Below the pieces are notes generated by a model. The model saw only the letters and a program-made list of their open reading frames with translations, was not told the DNA's origin and did not search any database. A stretch of 61,958 nt of DNA from the NCBI GenBank assembly GCA_028874985.1, contig JAPPGI010000177.1:1-61958 (forward strand), in the 5' to 3' direction. Below, one piece after another: positions 1-7,978 of this stretch. Source of the DNA: Gemmatimonadota bacterium (lineage in GTDB: Bacteria; Gemmatimonadota; Gemmatimonadetes; Longimicrobiales; Gaopeijiaceae). A program made the translations under genes and the position numbers. Within the stretch, counting starts at the first letter, position 1. Every line of letters starts with the position of its first letter.

Positions 1-46
1 CCGGGACATTTTCCATGCCGATAACCGGGACATTTTACGTGCCGAT
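1..46. repeat. 24-bp tandem direct repeat at window edge
   Basis: The motif CCGGGACATTTT followed by a GCCGAT-containing tail occurs at 1 and again at 25, a period of 24 bp with only a few differences. Repeats of this kind often lie at the ends of IS481/IS21-type insertion sequences, so this may be the edge of an element lying to the left of the window. No transposase is visible here, so that is inference. Confidence 0.4.
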
Positions 47-496
47 TGACACGAATCCGAAACCGTACATGGTCAAATGGGCCTGTGATCAGACGATTTG
101 GGACGCTCATGCTCGGATGGGACCGCGAACCCGTGATTCGGGACGGTCCTGCGGGAAGGGGCCCGTGGCTCCGGCAACATGCGGTTGGGGAACCCGCGAT
201 GCCGGGGATGCCCGGACCCCCCCGGTCGAACCGCACGCCCGCCGCCGCGGCAAATCAAGGGACAGCCGCATGCTCGATTGGGACGCCCCCGCTCGATTGA
301 CTCCGTTCCCTTCCCACCGTCCTGTCAGTCGAGCACCCGCTCCATCCCCGCCGCGAAGTCGGCATTGCGCTACGGCGGGATCACCCTGCCGACGCGCCGC
401 CACGGTCTGATGGCGCCTTTTCGGCACCCGCCGCACCGTCTTACGACATATCACGTGTGGCATGACACTAGTATGTGGCGGGGACCCGAAGTGTGC
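47..496. other. No convincing gene
   Basis: Several overlapping open frames exist on both strands, but they are rich in Pro, Arg and His, resemble no family I know and have no ribosome binding sites. I read them as chance frames in GC-rich DNA. The stretch may be degraded mobile-element sequence joining the repeat at the left edge to the toxin-antitoxin promoter. Confidence 0.5.
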
Positions 497-530
497 TTGC
501 AAAACACATGTGTAACCATCATAATGCTGC
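497..530 (+). promoter_or_regulatory. Leaderless promoter and candidate operator of the TA operon
   Basis: A -35 box TTGCAA (497-502) and a -10 box CATAAT (520-525) are separated by 17 bp. The ATG of the antitoxin is at 531, about six bases past the -10 box, so transcription should begin at or next to the start codon; no Shine-Dalgarno is present. The perfect palindrome ACACATGTGT (504-513) lies in the spacer and is a plausible site for autoregulation by the ribbon-helix-helix antitoxin. Confidence 0.55.
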
Positions 531-767
531 ATGCCAAAATCGATCACGATCCGGGATGTCCCCGAGGGAGTCCGTCGCGTGCTCGCGTCGCGGGCCGCGG
601 CCACCGGCCGCTCTCTCCAGTCCTACCTGCGTGCGGCCCTCATCGAACTCGCCGACCGGCCGGATGTCGGTGAAGTGCTGGAGAGGATCCGGGAGCGCAA
701 GTCGCTGGCCGGCACGAGGCTCCGGGCGGCGTCCGTTCTCCGGTACCGGGACGCGGATCGCCGGTGA
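531..767 (+). CDS. FitA-like ribbon-helix-helix antitoxin
   Basis: A 78-residue protein whose N-terminus (PKSITIRDVPEGVRRVL) is the beta strand and first helix of FitA/VapB ribbon-helix-helix antitoxins. These dimerise, bind the operon promoter, and use their C-terminal tail to inhibit the partner PIN nuclease. The Arg-rich C-terminal tail (RIRERKSLAGTRLR and beyond) is the likely toxin-binding part. The stop overlaps the toxin's GTG start by four bases (GTGA), the usual coupling in such pairs. The start has no ribosome binding site and sits at the predicted transcription start, so translation is probably leaderless. Confidence is high for the family and moderate for the exact subfamily. Confidence 0.85.
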   Translation: MPKSITIRDVPEGVRRVLASRAAATGRSLQSYLRAALIELADRPDVGEVLERIRERKSLAGTRLRAASVLRYRDADRR

Positions 768-1156
768 CGCTGGTCGTCGACGCGACCGTGGTCACATCAG
801 CCCTGATCGATAGCGGTCCCACGGGAACTTGGGCCGCCGAGCAGCTGGCCCCGGGCCCGTTGGCGGCTCCGCATCACATGCCCGTGGAGGTGGCCAACGT
901 GCTGCGGCGCGCCGTGCTTCGCGGCGAGGTTCCGCGGAGTCTCGCGTCGCTCGCCATCCAGGATCTTCTGGACCTGCGAATCGGGCTGTTCCCCTTCGAG
1001 CCGTTCGCCCGCCGGGCATGGGCGCTTCGCGACAACGTCAACCCCTACGATGCCTGGTACGTCGCGCTGGCGGAATCGCTGGAAGTCCCTCTCGCCACGC
1101 TCGACGCCAGGCTCAGCCGGGCGCCCGGGTGCCGGTGCGTGTTTCGCACGCCGTGA
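764..1156 (+). CDS. PIN-domain toxin, VapC/FitB type
   Basis: A 130-residue PIN-domain ribonuclease, the toxin half of the pair. The acidic metal-binding residues expected of the fold are present: Asp6 in LVVDATV, Glu42 in PVEVANVL, Asp96 in NPYDAWYVALAE and Asp114 in TLDARL. All four look intact, so the enzyme should be active. Known relatives cut tRNA, rRNA or mRNA; the target cannot be read from sequence. The GTG start overlaps the antitoxin stop. The final residues (CRCVFRTP) follow the last PIN element closely, so the gene is full length. Confidence 0.85.
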   Translation: MTLVVDATVVTSALIDSGPTGTWAAEQLAPGPLAAPHHMPVEVANVLRRAVLRGEVPRSLASLAIQDLLDLRIGLFPFEPFARRAWALRDNVNPYDAWYVALAESLEVPLATLDARLSRAPGCRCVFRTP

Positions 1157-1389
1157 TCTCCGGGTCGCCCTTGGAAGGCGCCGATCGGGAGCGAGCCGGT
1201 GAGGGCGCCGATTTCAACGGGGCTCCGGCAGCGGCTTGCCCCGAAAAGCGGTGAAGCAGCAGCGCCGCTGTGATCGTCCTGGTCAGCGGTCTCATTGCCC
1301 TCCACCAATCCCGGCGCACACCCGTGTCGGCGTCCGCCCGGTTCGTCGGTGAGGGCTGCCGGGCGCCGCCACTCCTCCGAAGGTGGCCT

Positions 1390-4300
1390 TCACCGCCACT
1401 CCGTGCCCCCGGCCCCTCTGCTTGGCGTCCGCATGGCTTCCCGCATTCGCCGCACCTCCGCCAGCCCCTCCAGCGACCGGTTCTCCAGCGCGTGGTCCAG
1501 CGGCGTCCGGCCGTCCGCGTCGCGCGCGTTCGGATCGGCGCCCAACCGAAGGAGCAGGGGGAACACGGCGGGATGCCACAGCGCGGCCGCGTGCAGCGGG
1601 GTGCGACCGGACCCGTCCGCCCGCTCCAGGTCCGCGCCGGCGCGCACCAGCGCCTCGACCACCGGGGCGTTCCAGGTCGCCCCGCTCAGGGGGGCCGCCG
1701 CCATGAACAGCGGCGTCCGGTCGTTCGTCCTGCGCCCGGAGGGAACGTACCCGTCCGGGTCCCGCGCATTGACGTCGGCCCCGGCGGCAATCAGCGCGGC
1801 CACGATCTCGGGATTGGGGTTGTTTCCGGCGGCCGCGTGCAGGGGTGTGTAGCCGTAGTAGTCGCGCGCGTTCACGTCGGCCCCGGCCTCCAGCATGAGC
1901 TTCAAGACCGCGGGGTTCGAGTTCGATTTGGCGGCTATGTGCAGCGGCGTTTCGACGCCCCAGGGGGGAGTCACGTCCGCTCCGGACGCCAACAGGGCTG
2001 CGATGACGGTGGGGTTCGGGTTCCCGGCCGCGTCGTCCAGCGGTGTCGTTCCCCCTTCCATGGCCGCGTCGAGGTCCGCTCCCCCCTCGAGCAAGGCCTC
2101 CATGACGCCGGGGTCCGGGTTCCCTGCCGCCGAGTTCAACGGGGTCCAGCTCCGTCCGCAGGGGGCGGCGACGCTGACGCAAACAATGTCCAGAGACGCC
2201 ACCGCGTCGGGATCCGCACCGGCCTCCAACAGGGCACGCACTACCCCCGGGGTGCCGTTCGCCGCGGCGCGGTGCAGGGCCGTGAAGCCTCTCGTGCCAC
2301 GGCCGTCGCGCACATGAACATCAGCTCCGGCGCGCAGCAGGACGGAGACCACGGCGGGGTCGGATGTCCAGGCGACGAGATGGATTAGCGGGACGGGAAT
2401 GAAGAAGCACCGGGGAGGCGGTGACTGCGACGTGTCCCCGGCGGCGCTCGCGCATGGGTGCGCGTTGAAGACGGCCCGCACGTCCTTTCCGGCCTCGATG
2501 CAGCCGGCCACGACATCGGCGGTGGCGAACGCGAAGAATATGCGGGTGCCCCAGCGTTCGCAGGCCACCGGATCGAACGGGTTGCCCGCACCGTCCCGGG
2601 CCGCCGGGTCGGCCCCGAGCCGCATGAGCGTGCGCACCAGGGTGGGATCGTCAATGCTCACGGCGACGTGCAGCGGTGTCTGTCCGCGGTTGTTGCGGGC
2701 GTCGAGGTCCGCGCCCGCCGCCGCCAGGAGGTGCAACAGGGTGTCGCTCGATCCTCGCCAGGCCACCGCGGCGTGGAGCGGCGTCGAACCCTCCGAGTCG
2801 CGCGCGTTCGGGTGGGCGCCCGCATCCAGCAGTGCCGATGCGACTACGGCGAGGACGGACGCCGGGATCGTGCCGGACGCTGCGCTGGCGAGATGGAGGG
2901 GTGTCCTGCCCAGAGTGTCCCGAGCGTTGACGTCCGCGCCCGCGGCCACGAACAGGGGAAGGACGTTGGCGACATCGGCGCAGCAACCACGCGCGGACAC
3001 CATCCCCGCCAGGGGCGTGACGCCGTCCGGGCCGCGGGCGTCCACCGGGACCCCGCTCTCCAGGCACCCCTGCACGCTTTCAGGGGGCGAGTTGGCGAGA
3101 AAATTCCATGCGTCCCGGCCCGCGGTCCAATAGCAGACGGCAACGGCGGTCCTGCCGACATCGTCGCGCAATTCGGGGTCGGCCCCCAGTTCCAGGAGTT
3201 TGCGCATGGCCGGGAGGTTGTGGAGAGCGCGGGCCGCGTGCAGCGGCGTCTGGCCCATTTCGTTGCGGGGGTTAAGGTCCGCCCCGGCCCGAACGAGCCA
3301 GGACAGCGCGGTCGTGTCGCCCCGCTCCGCCGATTCGCGCAGCTGGATCGACAGGTGCAGGGGAGTGTCGCCCGTGGCGGTGCGCACGTTCAGATCAGCG
3401 CCCGCCTCCAGCAACGCGGATGTGCGCAGCTTCCAGCGCTCCTTCCGCATCTCGTCCCGGATCCGGGAGGCCCAGCCCCTCCGCACCGCATGGTGAAGGG
3501 GCGCACGGGAGTTGCCGTCGAGTCCGTTCGGGTCCACACCCGCGTCCGCCAGGAGAGCGATGACCTCGGGGCCCGCATGCACTGCCGCGGCATGGAGCGG
3601 CGACGCGCCGTCGTCGGTCAGCGCGTCCGGATCCGCGCCCGCCTCGAGCAGGGCGCGAACGGCCGCCGGGCGGTCGGCACTGGCGGCCGCGTACAGCGGG
3701 GTCCGGCCCTGTTCGTCCCTCGCGTCGGGATCCGCGCCGGCCCAGAGAAGGACGATGACGACGGCCTCCGTGCTCCTCCGGGGCTGTACGGCGTGCAACA
3801 GGGGAGTGCCGAAGCCGCCGGCTCCGGCGTTGACGTCCGCTCCCGCATCCAGCAGAGCATGCACGATCTCCGCAGCCCCGCCGGAAGCGGCCTTGTGCAA
3901 GGGCGTGATGCCCGGTCCCGATGTCGCATGAATGTCGGCCCCCGCCTCCAGGAGGATCCTGACGACGTCCAGGTTCCCCCTTTGGGCAGCCGCCTCGTGG
4001 AGCGGTGTGAGACCGCGATGACCCGGCGAATTGACATCGGCTCCGGCCTCCAACAGGGCGGCGACGACGCCGGCGCGTTGGTTGCTGACCATCGCCAGGC
4101 GCAGCGGGGTCCAGCCCCTCTCATCGCGCGCGTTGACGTCCGCGCCCGCCTCCAACAGGACCGGGACGAATGCCGGCCTGGAATAGGCGGCCCAGTGGAG
4201 CGGCGATCTCGTCCCATCTTCGGGCGCATCGACCTTCGCCCCCGCCTCGAGACATGCCCGCACGAGTTGTCGCGAAGCGGACGTGAAGAAGCCCAGGTCA

Positions 4301-4401
4301 CCCCAGTCGTCGCAGGTGGGGCGGTACGCTCTCGGCGCGCCCGCGCAGGCCGCTACGAGGAGCAGGGACACGGGTGTGATCGCGATGGTCGACGGTTTCA
4401 T
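1390..4401 (-). CDS. Ankyrin-repeat lipoprotein 1 of 4
   Basis: A 1003-residue protein of ankyrin repeats (repeated G-TPLH-AA and ADVNARD signatures) with a lipoprotein signal: short N-terminus, hydrophobic LLLVAAC and lipobox Cys19. It should be exported and lipid-anchored. Besides ankyrins it has modules of the form C-x2-W-x(3)-FF-x(n)-V-x2-C[LI]-x2-G: PTCDDWG at the mature N-terminus, CYW near residue 422 and CERW near residue 612. The paralogues have an additional module near residues 190-270 that is missing here, which explains the shorter length. A GGAG lies upstream of the ATG. It is the last gene of the leftward array. Ankyrin proteins bind other proteins, and symbiont versions are often host-directed, but the ligand is unknown. 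Confidence 0.9.
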   Translation of the reverse strand: MKPSTIAITPVSLLLVAACAGAPRAYRPTCDDWGDLGFFTSASRQLVRACLEAGAKVDAPEDGTRSPLHWAAYSRPAFVPVLLEAGADVNARDERGWTPLRLAMVSNQRAGVVAALLEAGADVNSPGHRGLTPLHEAAAQRGNLDVVRILLEAGADIHATSGPGITPLHKAASGGAAEIVHALLDAGADVNAGAGGFGTPLLHAVQPRRSTEAVVIVLLWAGADPDARDEQGRTPLYAAASADRPAAVRALLEAGADPDALTDDGASPLHAAAVHAGPEVIALLADAGVDPNGLDGNSRAPLHHAVRRGWASRIRDEMRKERWKLRTSALLEAGADLNVRTATGDTPLHLSIQLRESAERGDTTALSWLVRAGADLNPRNEMGQTPLHAARALHNLPAMRKLLELGADPELRDDVGRTAVAVCYWTAGRDAWNFLANSPPESVQGCLESGVPVDARGPDGVTPLAGMVSARGCCADVANVLPLFVAAGADVNARDTLGRTPLHLASAASGTIPASVLAVVASALLDAGAHPNARDSEGSTPLHAAVAWRGSSDTLLHLLAAAGADLDARNNRGQTPLHVAVSIDDPTLVRTLMRLGADPAARDGAGNPFDPVACERWGTRIFFAFATADVVAGCIEAGKDVRAVFNAHPCASAAGDTSQSPPPRCFFIPVPLIHLVAWTSDPAVVSVLLRAGADVHVRDGRGTRGFTALHRAAANGTPGVVRALLEAGADPDAVASLDIVCVSVAAPCGRSWTPLNSAAGNPDPGVMEALLEGGADLDAAMEGGTTPLDDAAGNPNPTVIAALLASGADVTPPWGVETPLHIAAKSNSNPAVLKLMLEAGADVNARDYYGYTPLHAAAGNNPNPEIVAALIAAGADVNARDPDGYVPSGRRTNDRTPLFMAAAPLSGATWNAPVVEALVRAGADLERADGSGRTPLHAAALWHPAVFPLLLRLGADPNARDADGRTPLDHALENRSLEGLAEVRRMREAMRTPSRGAGGTEWR

Positions 4402-4425
4402 GGCTACGCTCCGGTCATGCTGGGT

Positions 4426-4475
4426 TTACCGCTTGTACACCGGAGTCGACATTCCTCTCCGCTCCCGGGGTTGCA
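4426..4475 (-). repeat. Untranslated copy of the ank4 C-terminal coding end
   Basis: Just beyond the stop of ankyrin gene 2, the reverse strand would encode PRERRGMSTPVYKR. This closely matches the real C-terminus of ankyrin gene 4 (PWERVKMSTPVDKK, 11426-11475). In gene 2 an earlier stop leaves this tail outside the reading frame. It is a relic of duplication: the ancestral gene probably ended with this tail. It now forms part of the 94-bp spacer before ankyrin gene 1. Confidence 0.6.
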
Positions 4476-4495
4476 GCGGCCGGATCTCCATCGCA

Positions 4496-7400
4496 TCACC
4501 GCTCTCTCCGGCCCCTCCACAGCGCCTCCCACATCCGCCGCACCTCCGCCAGCCCCTCCAGCGACCGGTTCTCCACAGCGTAGTCCAGGGGCGTCTTCCC
4601 ATCCTCGTCCCGTGCGTTCGGATCGGCGCCCAGCCGCAGGAGGAGGGGAAAGACGGCGGGGTTGCGAAGTGCGGCGCCGTGCAGTGCGGTTCGGCCGGTG
4701 CCGTCGGTCTGCGCCAGGTCGGCGCCGGCGCGCACCAGAGCCTCGACGACGGCGGCGTTCGAGGTCGGCCCGCCCCAGCGGTTGGCCGCCACCAATAGCG
4801 GAGTGCGGTCGGCCACGGGACGCCTGGAGGGAACGTATCCGTCGGGGTCGCGCGCATCGACCTCGGCCCCGGCGGCGATCAGCGCGGTCACGATCTCGGG
4901 GTTGGCGTTGCTCCAGGCGGCTGCGTGGAGCGGCGTGTGACCCTGCTTGTCGCGGGCGTTCACGTCGATCCCGGCTGCCAGCAGCAGGTTCAGCACCGCG
5001 GGGTTCGGGTTCCCGGTAGCGGCCGCGTGGAGCGGCGTTGCGCCACCCCGGGGGGCGTTCACGTCAGCCCCGGCCTTCAGCAGGACCGCGGTCACCGCGG
5101 GGTTGGCGTTCGCGGCTGCCTGGTAGAGCGGTGTCAGTCCTTCTGATGTGGGGGCCTCGACGTCCGCTCCCGCTTTCAGCAAGGCGGCCACAACGTCGGG
5201 ATCGGGATTGTGCTCCGCCGCCAGGTGGAGCGGGGTCCAGCTCCAAACGAGGTGGTCGAATGTCATTATCCCCGTCGCCCGCGCATTCACGTCCGCGCCG
5301 GCTTCCAGCAACGCCCGCACCACCCCCGGGGTACCGTGCCGGGCGGCGTGGTGGAGGGGCGTGTACTCGACATGATCGCGCTCGTTCACATCGACGCCGG
5401 CCCGCAGCAGGACGGGGACGGTGGCGGGGTCGCGGCTGAAGGACACGAGGTTGAAGAGAACCGTACCGGGAGAGAGCCAATGGGACGGTGCATCCAAATC
5501 CCCGCCGGCGGCGATGCAGCCGGCCACGATGTCGGCGGTGGCCAGCTCGGCGAAGCTGCGGGTGTCCCAGTGCTCGCAGGCGACCGGATCGGCGGTGTTC
5601 CCCGCACTGTCCCGGGCGGTCGGGTCGGCTCCCAGCCGCAAGAGAGCGCGCACCGCGGGGGTGTCGTCATGGTCCAGTGCGATGTGCAGCGGGGTCCGGC
5701 CTTCGTTGTCGCGCGAGTTGAGATCCGCGCCGGCCGCTGCCAGCGGGGGTACGAGGGCGCCCATTCTCACGAGAGGGGGCCACCGGTGATGCAGCGGGGC
5801 GCGGCCGGCGTTGTCGCGCGCGTTGGGGTCGGCGCCCTCATCCAGCAGGGCCGATGCCACTCGGACCCGAATGGACTCCGGGACCCAGGGGGACGTATTG
5901 GCGATTCGATGCAGCGGGGTGCGGCCCGCTTCGTCCCGAGCGTTCACGTCCGCGCCCGCGGCCACAAACAGGCGCAGGACGCTTTCGAAGTCGGCGCAGC
6001 AGAGCTCCGATGATACCATCCCCGCCAACGGCGTGGCGCCGTCCCGGTCGCGTGAGTCCGCCGGGACTCCGCTCTCCAGGCATCCCTGCACGCTTTCGGC
6101 CGGTGACCGCGCGAGAAAACGCCATTCCTGCCCGAAGTCGCCGCCGTCCCAATAGCACAAGGCATCGGCGGTCCTCCCGGCGTTGTCGCGCGCCCCGGGG
6201 TCGGCCCCGAGTTCCAGGAGCTTGCGCGCGATGGGGAGGTTGTTGCGGGCGCGGGCCCTGTGGAGCGGCGTCTCGCCCAGGTGGTTTCCGGCGTTGACGT
6301 CCGCCCCGGCCGCCACGAGCCCCGACACCAGCGCCGTGTCGGATCGCTCCGCCGCCAGGTGCAGGGGGGTGTCACCCTGTCCGTTGCGGACGTTCGGATC
6401 CGCGCCCGCGTCCAGCAGGGCGAATGCGCGCGTCCGCCAGCGCGGCTCCTCCGGCGCACCGGGCGAACCGTGGTGCCCGAGCGAGGAGACCGCAAGGAGG
6501 AGCGGGGCCTGGGCGTCGTCGTTCATGCCGTCGACGTCCACCCCGGCTTCCGCAAGGAGGGTGATGACCTCGGGGATGGAGAACAGGGCCGCGTTGTGAA
6601 GGGGGGAATCGCCGTCGTGGGATAGCGCGTGCGGGTCCGCACCCGCCTTGATCAGCGCACGAACCACCGCAGCCGCCTCGTTGTCGGCGGCCATGAGCAG
6701 CGGGGTCCGTCCCCACGCGTTCCCCGCGTTGGGGTCCGCGCCCAGCGCCAGCAGTCTCAGCGGGAGATCGGCGGCCCGCCCGCGCGGGTCGCTAAGTCCC
6801 AGGCTCGCCATCAAGGGAGTCTCACCGGACGTGTCGGCGGCGTTCACGTCGGCGCCCGCATCCAGCAGGACGTCGATGGTGGCTGCGGCGGCTTCGCCGA
6901 CCGTGCCCCGGTCGTAGATTGCGCTGAACAAGGGGGTTCCGTAGCCGCCTGTCCCGACGTTGACGTCGGCCCCGGCGGCGAGGAGCGCAGTGACGATCTC
7001 CGTCCGCCCATCGCTCGCCGCGGTGTGCAGCGGCGTTTCGCCGTAACCCCCCGGCGCGTGGATGTCCGCGCCGGCCTCAAGCAGCCGCGTTACTGCGGCC
7101 AGGTTTCCGGTTTCGGCCGCCTGGTGGAGCGGTGTGGTTCCGTCGGCGTTGCGCGCATTCACCTCCGCGCCCGCTTGCAGGAGGAGCGCCACAACCGCCC
7201 CGTCCGGGTTCTCCACCGCGTGGTGCAGGATCGTGTTGCCGTCCTTGTCGCGTGCGTGTACGTCCTGGCCCTCCTCCGCCAGGCACCGCTCGAAGTCGGC
7301 GAGAAGGGCCAGCCGGGCGAAGGTCGCCGTATTCCAGTTCCCGCAGCCGGCCGGATCGGCGGGGCGGCCGTGGTGGTCGGTGGCGAGCGGGTCGGCCCCC

Positions 7401-7921
7401 GAACCCAGCAGCGCCTGGACGACGGCGGGGTTGGGGTTCCGCCAGGCCGAATGCAGGGGCGTTCGGTCGTGGAAGTCCCGGGTCTCGACGTCCGCACCGG
7501 CGGCGACCAGTGCGTCGACGATGCCGGGTTTGGGATTCAGCGCCGCGGCCACGTGCAGCGGAGAGCCGCCGGTTCTTGTCCTGGAGTGGCCGTTGGGATC
7601 TGCCCCGGCTGCCACGAGGAGGTCGATGACGGCGGGGTCGGTTGCGTGGCGCGCTGCAAGGAAGATGATCCCCTCGTTGGGATCCGCACCGGCCCGAAGA
7701 CATTCGTGGACGCGGTCTGCCGAAGCCGACTCGAAGAAGTCCCACTTGCCCCAGTCGTCGCACGTGGGTTGGGTGGGGGTTGGGGGGGACGTGGATGTGG
7801 GTGCCGGGTCGGCTGGAGGTTCCGGTGCCGGATCCCGCGCCGGGCCCGGTCCGGCGGCACCCGTGCAGGCCGCCACGAGAATCAGGAGCGGTGGCGTGGT
7901 TGCGATGCCGAATGGTCTCAT
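4496..7921 (-). CDS. Ankyrin-repeat lipoprotein 2 of 4
   Basis: About 1141 residues. I place the start at the ATG at 7921 rather than 7960. A GGGGGAAGG sequence precedes it, and the lipobox then falls at Cys19 (LLILVAAC) exactly as in paralogues 1 and 3. After a Pro-rich linker the mature protein opens with PTCDDWG, followed by ankyrin repeats interrupted by four Cys-pair modules: N-terminal, then near residues 192 (CGNW), 588 (CYWDGG) and 781 (CEHW). Between modules 3 and 4 a CCAD motif is shared with the paralogues. Exported, lipid-anchored and probably protein-binding. The C-terminus ends early, leaving an untranslated tail downstream. Confidence 0.9.
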   Translation of the reverse strand: MRPFGIATTPPLLILVAACTGAAGPGPARDPAPEPPADPAPTSTSPPTPTQPTCDDWGKWDFFESASADRVHECLRAGADPNEGIIFLAARHATDPAVIDLLVAAGADPNGHSRTRTGGSPLHVAAALNPKPGIVDALVAAGADVETRDFHDRTPLHSAWRNPNPAVVQALLGSGADPLATDHHGRPADPAGCGNWNTATFARLALLADFERCLAEEGQDVHARDKDGNTILHHAVENPDGAVVALLLQAGAEVNARNADGTTPLHQAAETGNLAAVTRLLEAGADIHAPGGYGETPLHTAASDGRTEIVTALLAAGADVNVGTGGYGTPLFSAIYDRGTVGEAAAATIDVLLDAGADVNAADTSGETPLMASLGLSDPRGRAADLPLRLLALGADPNAGNAWGRTPLLMAADNEAAAVVRALIKAGADPHALSHDGDSPLHNAALFSIPEVITLLAEAGVDVDGMNDDAQAPLLLAVSSLGHHGSPGAPEEPRWRTRAFALLDAGADPNVRNGQGDTPLHLAAERSDTALVSGLVAAGADVNAGNHLGETPLHRARARNNLPIARKLLELGADPGARDNAGRTADALCYWDGGDFGQEWRFLARSPAESVQGCLESGVPADSRDRDGATPLAGMVSSELCCADFESVLRLFVAAGADVNARDEAGRTPLHRIANTSPWVPESIRVRVASALLDEGADPNARDNAGRAPLHHRWPPLVRMGALVPPLAAAGADLNSRDNEGRTPLHIALDHDDTPAVRALLRLGADPTARDSAGNTADPVACEHWDTRSFAELATADIVAGCIAAGGDLDAPSHWLSPGTVLFNLVSFSRDPATVPVLLRAGVDVNERDHVEYTPLHHAARHGTPGVVRALLEAGADVNARATGIMTFDHLVWSWTPLHLAAEHNPDPDVVAALLKAGADVEAPTSEGLTPLYQAAANANPAVTAVLLKAGADVNAPRGGATPLHAAATGNPNPAVLNLLLAAGIDVNARDKQGHTPLHAAAWSNANPEIVTALIAAGAEVDARDPDGYVPSRRPVADRTPLLVAANRWGGPTSNAAVVEALVRAGADLAQTDGTGRTALHGAALRNPAVFPLLLRLGADPNARDEDGKTPLDYAVENRSLEGLAEVRRMWEALWRGRRER

Positions 7922-7978
7922 GGCCTTCCCCCGGTCACCTTCAGATTGCTTGTTGTCCACGGGTTCCTCCAGGGCGGT

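Noticed and set aside
2458-5019. 853-residue plus-strand open frame
   Set aside because: It is antisense to ankyrin genes 1 and 2; its repeats mirror the ankyrin codons, and it is Arg/Gly-rich without any family signature. The frames at 6629-9628 and 12083-15052 are the same case.
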